Counted from the stretch's first letter, positions 14,694-23,997 are shown. The stretch: DNA of 64,000 nt from Brevibacillus dissolubilis (GCF_006170445.1 NZ_VCNA01000004.1:1-64000), one strand, 5' to 3'. Notes: generated by a model not told the origin, from the sequence alone. Made by a program: numbers and translations.

Positions 14694-16577
14694 ATGGCAG
14701 TAATTTTTGCAACAGGTGCGACTGGTTTTATCGGCAAGGAAATGACTATGCAATTGGTGAAGGGTGGTCATACGGTTTATGCTTTGATTCGGTCACGGGG
14801 AAAATGGGAAAAATTGATTTCCAGTCTATCTCCCAGTGAGCAGGCCAGATGCATTGGTGTCACTGGCGACTTGAATAAAGAGAAGTTAGGATTATCACAA
14901 AGTGACTACAATCAAATCCTTACCGCTGATGTCATGATCCATGCCGGAGTTCCGATGAACATCTTGCTAGATGAATCGATTGCAAGAGATGTCATTCTTT
15001 CGGGTACAAAAAAAGTGCTGGACGTCGCAAAAGAGATCCACCAGCACAAGGGATTGAATAAGTTTATTCACGTTGTAGGCTATATGAGCCCTTTTAATGA
15101 TGAAAGCGGCAAATCGAACGAAGACGTTTTTTCCAATACGGATTTTATGAAGCACACCGGAGGATACGAAAGATACAAATTCCTCGCTGATTTACTGGTG
15201 AGACAAGAAGCCTTACGCGAAAACATGCCCTTGGTGGTCGTAAACCCCAGTACGGTGATCGGCCCACGTCATACGGGAAGTACCGAGCAAGTAGATGGCT
15301 TTGGTCTACTTGTCAGCTCTATTCAACGCGGGAAAATGCCTGTCCTCCCCTGGGGACGAGAATGGTGGCTGCCGCTCGTGTCTGTTGACGATGTAGCGAA
15401 AACCATCGCCGAGATCGTCGTTTTGGATGATACTACAGATCAAACGTATTATCCGCTAAATAGCAGGGAGACTACCTTGCCCCTGCCTGATTTTGTCCAA
15501 TTCATTGCAAAAGAATTGCGTATGACACCTCCAAAGGTTCGCGTGCCTGTTTCCTTGATCAAAAACATGCTCCATTGGGGAGGCAGCCATCTAATGGGTG
15601 TGCCGGCCAATTCCATGGATTTTCTCACCACCGAAGATTTTCCCGTTCAATCTTTTCAAAAGATAAAAGACCGGATTGGTATCGAAGAATACAATGTCTC
15701 GACGCTGATGCCTCATGTGATCGCAGACTTGGACTATCGGTTAGCCATCCAAGATGCTGATGATTCCCACGATTTTGTGCGGGAACGATTAGGGAATGTC
15801 GCTGCTTATAAAAAAGAAGGAACAGGCAACCCATGGGTGATCTTACACGGGCTGTTCAGCAATATGGACGACTTACTGCCGCTTGCAGAGCAATTGTCAG
15901 ATGAACCGGTATGGCTTCTTGATTTGCCAGGTCTTGGCCGCTCCCCTTATCACCATCAAGAAAATCTCATTCAGGGGTACATCGATACTCTTGCAGAAGC
16001 CATTAAGGAGTTGCCTTCCCCTGTTCATCTGGTTGGACATTCATTTGGCGGATACCTCGCATGGAAAGTCGCTCAACAACTGCCAGACAAAGTCGAACAG
16101 CTCTACCTGCTGCAACCGACCCTTCATACGGCCAGATACTCCACGTCTATTCAAATGGCTGGACGATTTCCTTTTCTGTTGGATATGACCTTGAAACACT
16201 TTACTACTCCCGAACGTCTGGAACCGCTGTTGCTGGAACAAGGATCTTTCCAAAGTAAACATGAAATCCCTTCAAGCTATCCTGAAAAGATACGAAGAAG
16301 CTTGCAGTCTCCCCGCATCCGAAAAACACATGTTGATTTGCTTACATATCTAATGAGGGATTTGGAAGATATGGATTTTTCTCAAGTAGATGTGCCCGTG
16401 AAGATGATTTGGGGAACACTTGATAAGGTTTACCAGTTATCAAAAGAAGTGGAGGTGACTTTGCGAGATCAGAAAGGTGTCCTTAAAAGACTGAATTGCG
16501 CTCATCAATTTCCGATCAGCCATCCAAAGATGACGGCGGAATTGTTAGCAGAGTTACGGGTTAAGGAAGGGAAATAA
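14694..16577 (+). CDS. Fusion of NAD-dependent SDR reductase and alpha/beta hydrolase
   Basis: About 627 residues. Residues 1-340 form an extended short-chain dehydrogenase of the thioester-reductase/male-sterility type: dinucleotide motif G8ATG11FIG14 and catalytic Tyr158-xxx-Lys162. Residues 380-627 form an alpha/beta hydrolase with nucleophile Ser450 in GHSFGG and probable Asp577 and His604. The two parts suggest linked reduction and hydrolysis of an acyl or ester substrate; the substrate is unknown. AGGAGG precedes this ATG; an earlier in-frame ATG overlaps the operator. It should be controlled by the TetR gene upstream. Confidence 0.85.
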   Translation: MAVIFATGATGFIGKEMTMQLVKGGHTVYALIRSRGKWEKLISSLSPSEQARCIGVTGDLNKEKLGLSQSDYNQILTADVMIHAGVPMNILLDESIARDVILSGTKKVLDVAKEIHQHKGLNKFIHVVGYMSPFNDESGKSNEDVFSNTDFMKHTGGYERYKFLADLLVRQEALRENMPLVVVNPSTVIGPRHTGSTEQVDGFGLLVSSIQRGKMPVLPWGREWWLPLVSVDDVAKTIAEIVVLDDTTDQTYYPLNSRETTLPLPDFVQFIAKELRMTPPKVRVPVSLIKNMLHWGGSHLMGVPANSMDFLTTEDFPVQSFQKIKDRIGIEEYNVSTLMPHVIADLDYRLAIQDADDSHDFVRERLGNVAAYKKEGTGNPWVILHGLFSNMDDLLPLAEQLSDEPVWLLDLPGLGRSPYHHQENLIQGYIDTLAEAIKELPSPVHLVGHSFGGYLAWKVAQQLPDKVEQLYLLQPTLHTARYSTSIQMAGRFPFLLDMTLKHFTTPERLEPLLLEQGSFQSKHEIPSSYPEKIRRSLQSPRIRKTHVDLLTYLMRDLEDMDFSQVDVPVKMIWGTLDKVYQLSKEVEVTLRDQKGVLKRLNCAHQFPISHPKMTAELLAELRVKEGK

Positions 16578-16700
16578 GAGGTGCGCCGACTCCATTGCCT
16601 ATGTGGCGTGACTAGCGGACAGATGTAGCATGGGAATATAATGTCGAAATCCCAGGAAATCATCATATTCGTACTCCATCACAATCGTATTAAAAAGATA

Positions 16701-16727
16701 AAACCCCTCCAATAATAGAGGGGTTTG
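16701..16727. terminator. Bidirectional terminator
   Basis: AACCCCTC/GAGGGGTT stem with an eight-base loop and T-runs on both sides, between the convergent fusion and acetyltransferase genes. Confidence 0.8.
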
Positions 16728-16851
16728 CTGCGTTACCAACGAGCACCGTCAACGTAAAGGAAGTGGTAACGTTGTATCCGAAGAAGTAGCTAGCAGATGA
16801 ACCCTAAACAATTAAGCCCTCTACGGACTGTGATTCCGTGCCTACCTATTC

Positions 16852-17361
16852 TTAACACTCTTTATAATACAATATAGTCGCATTCAACTCTCCATTCGCC
16901 GACCTCGCAAAATGAGGAATCCTCCCCGCCTGAATAAAACCGAGTGAAGTATACAGATGGTTAGACGGGTCACCTTCTCTCGTATCGAGTACCAATAATG
17001 TCCGCCCCTCCTGCTTTGCTCTTTCTTCAACCGTCTGCATCAATGACCGCGCAATCCCTTTCTGCCTATGATCAGGATGTGTCATTAATTTAGCTACCTC
17101 TGCACGATGCTGACCGTTCTGTTTGGTACATAGATGCAGTTGCACGGCTCCTACAATCTCATCTTCTATTCTAGCCACATACAAAATCACTTCCGGGCTT
17201 AACACACCTTCCCAGTATGCAGCTGCATCCGCCATCTCCAATGGCGGCAAAAAACCAATCGAAGCCCCATCCTCCACTACCTGTAGCAGCAGGTCCGTAA
17301 GCCCCTTCATATAGTCCCCAATTAAATGTACTTGCTTAATTTTCACATCGTTGGTCAACAT
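16852..17361 (-). CDS. GNAT-family N-acetyltransferase
   Basis: A 169-residue protein with the GNAT fold. The acetyl-CoA-binding motif lies at about residues 93-110 (LMTHPDHRQKGIARSLM) and the C-terminal strand motif includes LYTSLGF. It transfers an acetyl group from acetyl-CoA to an amine; the substrate is not evident. AGGAGGG lies six bases before the ATG. Confidence 0.9.
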   Translation of the reverse strand: MLTNDVKIKQVHLIGDYMKGLTDLLLQVVEDGASIGFLPPLEMADAAAYWEGVLSPEVILYVARIEDEIVGAVQLHLCTKQNGQHRAEVAKLMTHPDHRQKGIARSLMQTVEERAKQEGRTLLVLDTREGDPSNHLYTSLGFIQAGRIPHFARSANGELNATILYYKEC

Positions 17362-17430
17362 AATAACCCTCCTCGCTTGTTTGAATTCCGTTGAGTGATC
17401 CCCGCCGCAGAGTTTCTTACCTCTTCCCCA

Positions 17431-18321
17431 TTACTCAGGTCGCTTCAGACCACAAAAATCAAATAGCGCATAAAAAATCTCCAAACTTCTTACTGGACCT
17501 GCCTCATTTTCATCCGCCTCTAGCTTGTCGATAGCCATATGCGCCCTGCGATGCGTTTGTCCTAAGAATCCGCCACCAAACCCATGGCACCCTCTTGCTA
17601 AGGCCCATGCAAAAGCAATACATTTGTTTCTCCTCATCTCTGTTGCCTTCATTCCAGAGGATTGCTTCCATGCCCACCATGTCGCCACATAAATGAAGTA
17701 TCCAATATCATCACCGATCCAATTTTCAATCGATAAAACATAGAATCCTTCCTTCTCCAATTCTTCTTTTATCTCATGTGCCACTGGTAGGTATTGCCCA
17801 ATTAACAGGTCGAATCCCATTCTGTCGCGTACAGCTGGAATATGCAAAAAGGGGGTTAGATATTCTGGAGAGGTTTTCCAAAAACGATAGTCAATATCTG
17901 ACGCGTCGGGTGGCAGGGAAAGTTCTGATGTCACGAGTTGTTCTTCCGATCGTGTCGGAAAATGAATAATCTCGTTTTTATTCTTTGAGTTTCCCTGAGC
18001 AATGTAAGCATTCCAGCATCCGCTCTCATCATGAATCGTCAGTTTCTTTAACATTGGTCTTACCTCGCAAAAAAGCCTGATCACTTGCTCATGAATCTCG
18101 TCAGGTGCCAAACCCGTTTTCACAAAGCCGGCAAATTTGTGCTTTTCATCAAAGCTAACCTCCATGGATTCGCTCTTCGAATGCGGAGTAACCATGATGC
18201 TGATTGAATCTTTTTGATTGATGTGCCAGTTGTGAGCCAAGGCATATTTTTCTACATATTCAATAATGACTGCTACGTTTTCACTTTTGGCAGCTCCTTG
18301 ATAATAAACAGTAAGTGTCAT
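17431..18321 (-). CDS. Hypothetical protein, about 296 residues
   Basis: Soluble protein starting MTLTVYYQGAAKSENV. There are no membrane segments; a Cys/Gly-rich patch (ARGCHGFGGGFLGQTHRRAHM) lies near residue 250. GGGGAG lies five bases before this ATG, so the 33 codons further upstream that remain open are probably not translated. No family recognised. Confidence 0.65.
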   Translation of the reverse strand: MTLTVYYQGAAKSENVAVIIEYVEKYALAHNWHINQKDSISIMVTPHSKSESMEVSFDEKHKFAGFVKTGLAPDEIHEQVIRLFCEVRPMLKKLTIHDESGCWNAYIAQGNSKNKNEIIHFPTRSEEQLVTSELSLPPDASDIDYRFWKTSPEYLTPFLHIPAVRDRMGFDLLIGQYLPVAHEIKEELEKEGFYVLSIENWIGDDIGYFIYVATWWAWKQSSGMKATEMRRNKCIAFAWALARGCHGFGGGFLGQTHRRAHMAIDKLEADENEAGPVRSLEIFYALFDFCGLKRPE

Positions 18322-18405
18322 ACCCTCTCCCCATATGCTGCGCCATGTACTTGCGATCTGTCTACCGTATTCCATTCTAGTGCAACCCGTATCTTTTTCC
18401 CACAG

Positions 18406-18434
18406 CAAAAAGAGCCCCACATCCGATGGAGCTC
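18406..18434 (-). terminator. Terminator of the 98-residue gene
   Basis: On the minus strand GAGCTCCA pairs with TGGGGCTC and is followed by TTTTTG. Confidence 0.75.
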
Positions 18435-18469
18435 CCCTATCTTCCTATCCGTTATCTTTTCCTTTGTCT

Positions 18470-18766
18470 TTACTTGCTCTCTCCGACACTGGCTGCCTGC
18501 TTCACCGGAGCCTTCGATACGATATGATGCCCGACATCCAAGCCTTTTTCGAGCAGGTCTTCTGCGGTCATCACGGTGAGGGTCTCGTCTTTGGACGGCA
18601 TTGGCATGAGGCCGCCGAATGGACTGAGGACGCGGCAGTTGGTCGTGGTTTCGATGACCATGTACAACCCCTTGGACTCTAATTGCTGGATCAGCTCGGT
18701 CCAACATTTTGCTGTCATGGTTTCTGCGTGTTTGGTTAAAATCACGCCCATCTCTTTTGCTAACAT
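18470..18766 (-). CDS. Hypothetical protein, 98 residues
   Basis: Small soluble protein starting MLAKEMGVILTKHAETM, with Cys in TAKCWTEL and TTNCRVL. AAAGGGGAT lies five bases before the ATG; a TTG two codons earlier is less well placed. It has its own terminator. No family recognised. Confidence 0.6.
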   Translation of the reverse strand: MLAKEMGVILTKHAETMTAKCWTELIQQLESKGLYMVIETTTNCRVLSPFGGLMPMPSKDETLTVMTAEDLLEKGLDVGHHIVSKAPVKQAASVGESK

Positions 18767-18860
18767 GTACAATCCCCTTTGGTCAATGAATGATCCCTTT
18801 TATCTTGCTTGGAAACTATATTAACGATACGACGAGAAGCCTTTTTACGCAAAAAGCGTT

Positions 18861-18881
18861 TCTGCTCAAAAAACGAGCAGA
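18861..18881. other. Hairpin downstream of yolD gene
   Basis: TCTGCTC/GAGCAGA with a seven-base A-rich loop, next to a second small hairpin ACGC/GCGT. Possibly a tandem terminator for the SOS-type cassette; the T-runs lie within the loops. Confidence 0.4.
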
Positions 18882-18978
18882 TTCGCCGATTTGAGTATTG
18901 TGGCATGAAATGAGGTTCACCAATCGCAGTTCGCTTTCTTTTTTTGACGGTTTGCTTCTCTTTTTGTTTCTTGCTTTT

Positions 18979-19323
18979 TTACGACAGGGTATCTACGCGG
19001 AGAAGATGAGCATAGGGTACCCATTCTACCCCTTCTGCTGTCCTGATTTTGACGCGGTGTGTGACGGGATCGGTATGAGCGACGTGACCTTTGACCTGTT
19101 TTTCACCGAGACCATCGTAGTAAGTGATTTTGATCTCGGCTTTTTCCTGGGAGGCTTGCCAGATGCGTCCGCTCAGTTCGGCGAGCTCGTCGGCGTCTAG
19201 CTCAGGTGGGACATAGCGGGTCTGGGCTTCCTTGACCCGCAGGTACATCTCGCGGTGCTCAGGCAGGACGAAGCGGCTGGCGGCGAACAGGTTGTCTTTT
19301 TTGGATGTGGATTTTGGATGCAT
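18979..19323 (-). CDS. YolD-like protein
   Basis: A 114-residue protein of the YolD family (RFVLPEHREMYL near residue 17; KITYYDGLGEKQVKGHVAHTD in the C-terminal half). YolD proteins are commonly encoded beside UvrX-type Y-family polymerases and may act as accessory factors. AAGGAGAG six bases before the ATG sets the start. It is third in the cassette behind the polymerase and the repeat protein. Confidence 0.85.
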   Translation of the reverse strand: MHPKSTSKKDNLFAASRFVLPEHREMYLRVKEAQTRYVPPELDADELAELSGRIWQASQEKAEIKITYYDGLGEKQVKGHVAHTDPVTHRVKIRTAEGVEWVPYAHLLRVDTLS

Positions 19324-19335
19324 GAGAATCTCTCC

Positions 19336-19977
19336 TTAATTCGCTGGAAGACCATGGTCGGCCACCCAGAGTTGGACGCGGCGCTGGCATTCGGATTTGA
19401 GCAGCTCGTTGGAGTAGACGACCTCGCGCAGGTAGCCTCCGATGCGGGTCTGGACGCAGTAGGTGGCGCCTTGCTTTTCGCTTTTTAAAAGGATGCAGCC
19501 CTTTTCACGCAGGGAGTGGCGGAGGCGGTGGTGTTCCCGCTCGGCCCACTGGGACAGGTTCGTCAGCATGGTCTCGTAGGAGAGCTTGAGCGGCATCGAT
19601 TTGAGCGCGGCGAGGTCGACCATGGCGGCTTTGAACAGCAGGCCGTAGAGGATGCACTCGCGCAGGTGCTCCTGCCAGTCTGTTGCGGTCGGCGGGCTTG
19701 CCGGACGGGATGTCGGCGTCGTAGTTGCGTGGGCCATCTGGTCATCCAATGGGCGCGTCGGCGGGCTGGAGGGCGTCATCTGATCGGCCAGCCGGTTCGC
19801 AGGTGTCGTGGAATGCGCCATCTGCTCCGCGAGCGGACGTGACGGCGTGGTAATGTGTGCCATCTGATCGGCCAGTGGGCGTGACGGCGGGATCGGTGTG
19901 TACCCGCGATCTGAACTGTGGCTGTGACCGACCGGGCGACTGGTTCCTGATGTATGGCTTGATGTGTGATCCATCAT
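19336..19977 (-). CDS. Repeat-containing protein of the UvrX cassette, unknown
   Basis: A 213-residue protein. Residues 1-31 are Ser/His/Thr-rich; residues 32-87 are four tandem copies of a 14-residue unit SRPLADQMAHITTP; residues 98-213 form a mostly helical domain rich in Arg, His and Leu with three Cys. Its ATG overlaps the polymerase stop (ATGA), so it is translationally coupled to it, and yolD follows 12 bases later. No family recognised. The repeats look like multivalent short linear motifs that could tether partners to the polymerase; this is inference. Confidence 0.75.
   Translation of the reverse strand: MMDHTSSHTSGTSRPVGHSHSSDRGYTPIPPSRPLADQMAHITTPSRPLAEQMAHSTTPANRLADQMTPSSPPTRPLDDQMAHATTTPTSRPASPPTATDWQEHLRECILYGLLFKAAMVDLAALKSMPLKLSYETMLTNLSQWAEREHHRLRHSLREKGCILLKSEKQGATYCVQTRIGGYLREVVYSNELLKSECQRRVQLWVADHGLPAN
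19717..19884 (-). repeat. Four tandem 42-base coding repeats
   Basis: The DNA of the SRPLADQMAHITTP units, each 42 bases. The third copy is the most diverged (ANRLADQMTPSSPP). Such repeats can vary in number by slippage or recombination. Confidence 0.85.
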
Positions 19978-21212
19978 TTGAAGTGACCTCCGATCTTACG
20001 GGCGCGGTCGCGGGCCTGCCCGGCTCCGAGGAGCGAGACGGCGCGCAGGATGGAGTCGTTGCCAAAGCGGGCGCGGATGTCATCCATAGCATAGGCGAGC
20101 GAGCGTTTCTTTTCCCGGTCGTCGAACAGGCTGAGCTGGCACTCGTCGTCGGGCATGAGCTGGGTGAGCTGGACGCCGACGCTTCTCACCGGGCTTTGAT
20201 CCCAGTGGCGGGCGAACAGCTGGCAGACGGCGTCGTAGACCTCCATCGCGTCATTGGTCGGGTCCATCAGCTTCATCTGGCGGGAGAAGCCTGTGGGGCG
20301 GTCAAAATCAGCTCCCCTGCAGCCGAGCGAGACGACCTGGCCCATCAGCTGTTTGCTGCGGGCACGGCGGCAGACCTCTTCGCACAGCTCCAGTAGCACC
20401 ACCTTGATGTCTGTAGCGGTATGGTAATCGCGCGGGAGGGTCATGTGGTGGCCGATGCCTTTTTGGATATCGTGGGTCTTGGGGGAGACAGGCGACTCGT
20501 CGATGCCGTGGGCGGTGCGCCAGAGGATCTCTCCATTGACCCCGAAGCGGCGGATCATCACGTCGACAGAGGTGTTCGCCAGATGCTCCACCTTGTACAT
20601 CCCCAGTCGGTTGAGATGGCGCTTCATGCGGGAGCCGACACCGAACAGCTTATCGATGGGAAGCGGCCAGAGCGTCTCGGCCAACTCCTCTTTTTTCAGC
20701 CAAAAGATACCGGACTCGCGCTTCTTGGCGAAGTTGTCACAGGCCATCTTGGCGAGGATTTTGTTCTCCCCGATCCCGACACGGCAGACGACGCCAGTCT
20801 CGAGCAGGATGCGTTCGCGGATCATCTCGGCGATTTTGATATAGTCTCCCCCGAACAGGGTGAGGCTTCCGGTCATATCGAGGAACTGTTCGTCTATGGA
20901 GTAGGGCTCCACCAGATCGGTGAACGATTCAAAAATGCGGGTAATCTGTAACGAGACATGGATATACTGCTCCATACGCGGGCGGACGACGGTAAGATGC
21001 CGACATTTTTGCTGGGCCTGCCACAGTGCTTCAGCGGTGGTGACGCCGTAGGATTTGGCGATCGGACAGGCGGCGAGAACCACACCGCTGCGCCGTTCGG
21101 GGTCGCCTGCTACGACGACCGGTTTGTCGCGGATGGCCGGGTTCGCCGCTTTTTCCACACTGGCATAAAAGCTCTGCATGTCGACAAGGAAAATGACTCG
21201 CTTGTGACTCAT
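19974..21212 (-). CDS. uvrX: Y-family DNA polymerase, UvrX type
   Basis: A 412-residue translesion polymerase of the ImpB/MucB/SamB family. Catalytic acidic residues are in FLVDMQSFYAS (Asp11) and YSIDEQFLD; the thumb and little-finger regions follow; near the C-terminus QLSLF is a typical sliding-clamp-binding motif. It copies across damaged bases during the SOS response. GGAGGG six bases before MSHKRV sets the start, eight codons inside the longer open frame. A LexA-like box lies just upstream, and the repeat protein and yolD genes follow in the operon. Confidence 0.92.
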   Translation of the reverse strand: MSHKRVIFLVDMQSFYASVEKAANPAIRDKPVVVAGDPERRSGVVLAACPIAKSYGVTTAEALWQAQQKCRHLTVVRPRMEQYIHVSLQITRIFESFTDLVEPYSIDEQFLDMTGSLTLFGGDYIKIAEMIRERILLETGVVCRVGIGENKILAKMACDNFAKKRESGIFWLKKEELAETLWPLPIDKLFGVGSRMKRHLNRLGMYKVEHLANTSVDVMIRRFGVNGEILWRTAHGIDESPVSPKTHDIQKGIGHHMTLPRDYHTATDIKVVLLELCEEVCRRARSKQLMGQVVSLGCRGADFDRPTGFSRQMKLMDPTNDAMEVYDAVCQLFARHWDQSPVRSVGVQLTQLMPDDECQLSLFDDREKKRSLAYAMDDIRARFGNDSILRAVSLLGAGQARDRARKIGGHFK

Positions 21213-21229
21213 GCGTTTCCCTCCGAATA

Positions 21230-21243
21230 AGAACATCTGTTCT
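21230..21243. promoter_or_regulatory. LexA/DinR-type SOS box
   Basis: GAAC-ATCT-GTTC is a perfect match to the GAACN4GTTC core of the Bacillales LexA site, about 18 bases upstream of the polymerase start. A -10-like TATACT lies further upstream on the minus strand. Confidence 0.75.
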
Positions 21244-21490
21244 AGTTGATGTTCTTAGTATATCAAACAAACGTTCGTATTCATACCAGTAATATGCGAA
21301 AACAGCGAAGAAAATTTATCCTTTTTTCAAACACAAATTTGTTTTATTGAAAAGTCGTTCCGGTCTGAAGCTTGTTCCCTTGCCCGTGTAGGTACAACGG
21401 AGGATTTTTGGAAGCCTGTTCGGCGGTTGTCCCTTGCAGACCTGCACCCAGCTGAATCTACTGGATTATAGCGAAAGGCAGGTGAACATA

Positions 21491-22351
21491 ATGACGACTA
21501 ACAACAACATCCCCCGCCGCTGGTCGCAGCTCGCGTATGCAGGTGAGAGCCGTGTGCCTGTTCCGGCAGTGCCTAATGCGGGTTCGTGGCCGCTGGTTTT
21601 TTTGGGCCGGAATGCGGAAGGACAGTTCACAGACCCACAGGGGCAGCCGATCACCTTCGAGCTTCGTCATCCGGATTCGATTGATTTTGCCGGTGCGGAG
21701 CTGACACGGATCAAGCAGACGCTGGCAGACCTGACCCCGAAGCAGATTGCCATCGCCAAATACTGGGGACAAGGCACGCCGACCAAGCAGTGGACACCGA
21801 TCATCGACCGGCTGATTGACACCTATGGATTGTCTGCGCCGCACGCCGCACGTCTGCTGGCCGCGGTACACGGTGCGATTCAGGATGCGTTTGTGGTGAC
21901 GTGGCATTACAAGTATCTGTGGGACAGCCCGCGTCCGAATCAGCTGGATCAAAATCTGGCGACGATTCTCTGCACGCCGAAGCACCCCAGCTATCCATCC
22001 GGTCACTCCACCATCTCCGGCTGTGCGGCCGAGGTGCTCAGCTACTACTTCCCGACCGAACGGGAGAAGCTGCTCGATCTGGCCAAAGAAGCATCTGTGT
22101 CGCGCAACTATGCGGGTATCCATTTTTACGCGGACTGCGAACAGGGGCTTCGGCTGGGCAGACAGATCGGGCAGCTAATCGTATCGGCGCTCAAGCAACA
22201 GGCGGACGCCCAGTCCCTTATGATCGATATACCGCAGACCACAGACCGCAACGCCAAGCTGATGCCGCCGCCGTACCGACAGGCCTTGCCGTATCCGTAT
22301 CAGCAGAAGTGCAGCTCCAAGCTGGATTGGCGCGGGGAAGACGAGAAATAA
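21491..22351 (+). CDS. PAP2/vanadium-haloperoxidase superfamily protein
   Basis: A 286-residue protein without a clear signal peptide. All three signature motifs are present: KYLWDSPRP, PSYPSGHS and SRNYAGIHFYAD. They form the phosphate- or vanadate-binding site. Close relatives are annotated as vanadium-dependent haloperoxidases or acid phosphatases, and the sequence cannot decide between them. AGGTGA five bases before MTTNNN sets the start 19 codons inside the open frame. Confidence 0.85.
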   Translation: MTTNNNIPRRWSQLAYAGESRVPVPAVPNAGSWPLVFLGRNAEGQFTDPQGQPITFELRHPDSIDFAGAELTRIKQTLADLTPKQIAIAKYWGQGTPTKQWTPIIDRLIDTYGLSAPHAARLLAAVHGAIQDAFVVTWHYKYLWDSPRPNQLDQNLATILCTPKHPSYPSGHSTISGCAAEVLSYYFPTEREKLLDLAKEASVSRNYAGIHFYADCEQGLRLGRQIGQLIVSALKQQADAQSLMIDIPQTTDRNAKLMPPPYRQALPYPYQQKCSSKLDWRGEDEK

Positions 22352-22389
22352 GTCATTATTTTTCTTTCATCTGACATCAATGAAAAAAA

Positions 22390-22420
22390 GGATGGGACCC
22401 TGACAGTCTCATCCTTTTTG
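22390..22420. terminator. Bidirectional terminator
   Basis: GGATGGGAC/GTCTCATCC stem with T-runs on both strands, between the convergent PAP2 and M14 genes. Confidence 0.85.
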
Positions 22421-22429
22421 GTCGATTCT

Positions 22430-23891
22430 CTATACGGATACAGGCGCGTCCGTACGTCCCGCATTCCTGATGGTTGGATTCATAGTCGCAGCAGCCAATC
22501 CCAGTTCGGTTAAAGCAGCTCCGACGTCTTTGATGATCTCTTTCATCTCGTCATAGGGCGGAACGAATTCGCCGTTATATTGGCCGAACTCGATGGTAAA
22601 CCCATAGATTTTTTTCTTGGACGGGTCTACAATATGGCGGCTGTAGGCATAGTCCTCCGAAGTGGCCGAAGTCGGATAGAGTCCGACAGCTTGTTTGACC
22701 TCGTAGCTTTTGCCACGGACGGCCTGCAGCGCGCGATTCATTCGCTGAGCCAGCTTCACTTCCATCCGTTCGTCCAAAGCGGAGATATACTCGCGATACA
22801 GATTCTTTCTTGCGGGGTCTGTCTTCCCGCGCACCTGCCGATAAGCAGGATTTCGGAAGTTCTGTCCGGGATTGATGCTCTGGTTATCGTCATCTCCCCA
22901 ACTGTACAGGATCATGCCGCCATAGCTGTGGATATCGACATAAAACTGGATGTTCGGATAAGTATCCATCAGGTATTTGACGTTTTTCGTTTCTGGTTCA
23001 GAGAATGCCCGCGGTCCCCGGTAAGTATCACTCGGAAATTCAGCAGAACTTCCGATTCCGCTGTCCCATAAAAAATCAAAATTCCGGTTGATATCTACCC
23101 CCATCGGCTCGCGTACACCGTTCGACCGGCGATTTTTGCGCCACCAGAAGCCTTGGTTGGCAGAGTGGCCACCTTGTGGATCATTGGTCTGGGAGTAGTG
23201 CTTGCCGTCAGGATTCACATCCGGGAAGACGAACAGATCGAGAGTCTCCATGATCGTCTTCACTTCCATGTCGGTAAAGCTTTTGCCGCCATAGGTAAGC
23301 GGGGTATGCTGGTGATAGGCGCGAAGCAACTCGGTGAGGAAGTGGATGCAGATATCAGACCCACCCCACTCGCGGGCATGCATGCTGCCGGTAATCAAAA
23401 AACCGGGTCTCTCCTGATTCGTACCAGGGTTCGCAGTGCCTGCCCGCAGCAGTACCGCATGGGAAGTGCGGCCCTCCCACGTTTTGTTCGGTAATGGAAG
23501 CAACGTCACAACCTGTGGATATTGCTGGCTCAATTGAACAAGGGCCGCCTCCACCTCTTCAACGGTCAAGTAGCCGCCTTGTACGGTTTCGTTCAAGACA
23601 GCTCTGGTCAAGGCTGTCATGACGCCACGAGGCTGGCAATCTTGCGCTTTTGCCTGTGATACCTCCTGAAGGCGTTCACGGGCAGTATCACTCAGATCCT
23701 TCATCACATGGATTCCGTATCCGGCTTGCCGCAGCTGCTCCACCTGATCCTCCCCCCGCAATCGCAGGGACAACGAATTGGTTCTCACCAGTCTGACGGG
23801 CCAATCTCCGCTGAACATCCACTCCTACTTGATCCAATGCCTGCATCTGTTCAATCGATTGCGAAACAATCTCAATCGAAAAGACCTTCAT
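22430..23891 (-). CDS. M14 zinc carboxypeptidase with a frameshift near its N-terminus
   Basis: A metallocarboxypeptidase whose catalytic part is intact: zinc ligands in SMHAREWGG and DIHSYGG, Arg in DINRNFD, substrate motif PDVNPDG, and catalytic Glu in FTIEFGQY. The well-placed start (GAGGAGG before ATGAAGGTC) lies in a different frame from the rest. Residues MKVFSIEIVSQSIEQMQ to GVDVQR are in one frame and DWPVRLVRTNSL onward in the next. Removing the base at 23807 joins them into the normal M14 propeptide region. Either a true one-base insertion or a sequence error. An internal ATG at 23818, with AGGAG close before it, could still start the catalytic part. Confidence 0.85.
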
Positions 23892-23971
23892 CTCCACGCC
23901 TCCTCAGGCAAAAATATCGGGACATCCTCTCTATTATCCATCTTACATTTCTGACTATCACTTGAAAAAAA

Positions 23972-23997
23972 TACAAAAACCCACCTGATCAGGCGGG
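23972..23997 (-). terminator. Terminator of the 4-TM protein gene
   Basis: On the minus strand CCCGCC and GGTGGG pair around TGATCA, followed by TTTTTG. Confidence 0.7.

Noticed and set aside
16823-16839. Stem-loop ACGGA-CTGTGAT-TCCGT that looks like a tRNA-His anticodon arm.
   Set aside because: No acceptor stem, D-arm or T-arm can be found around it; most likely chance.
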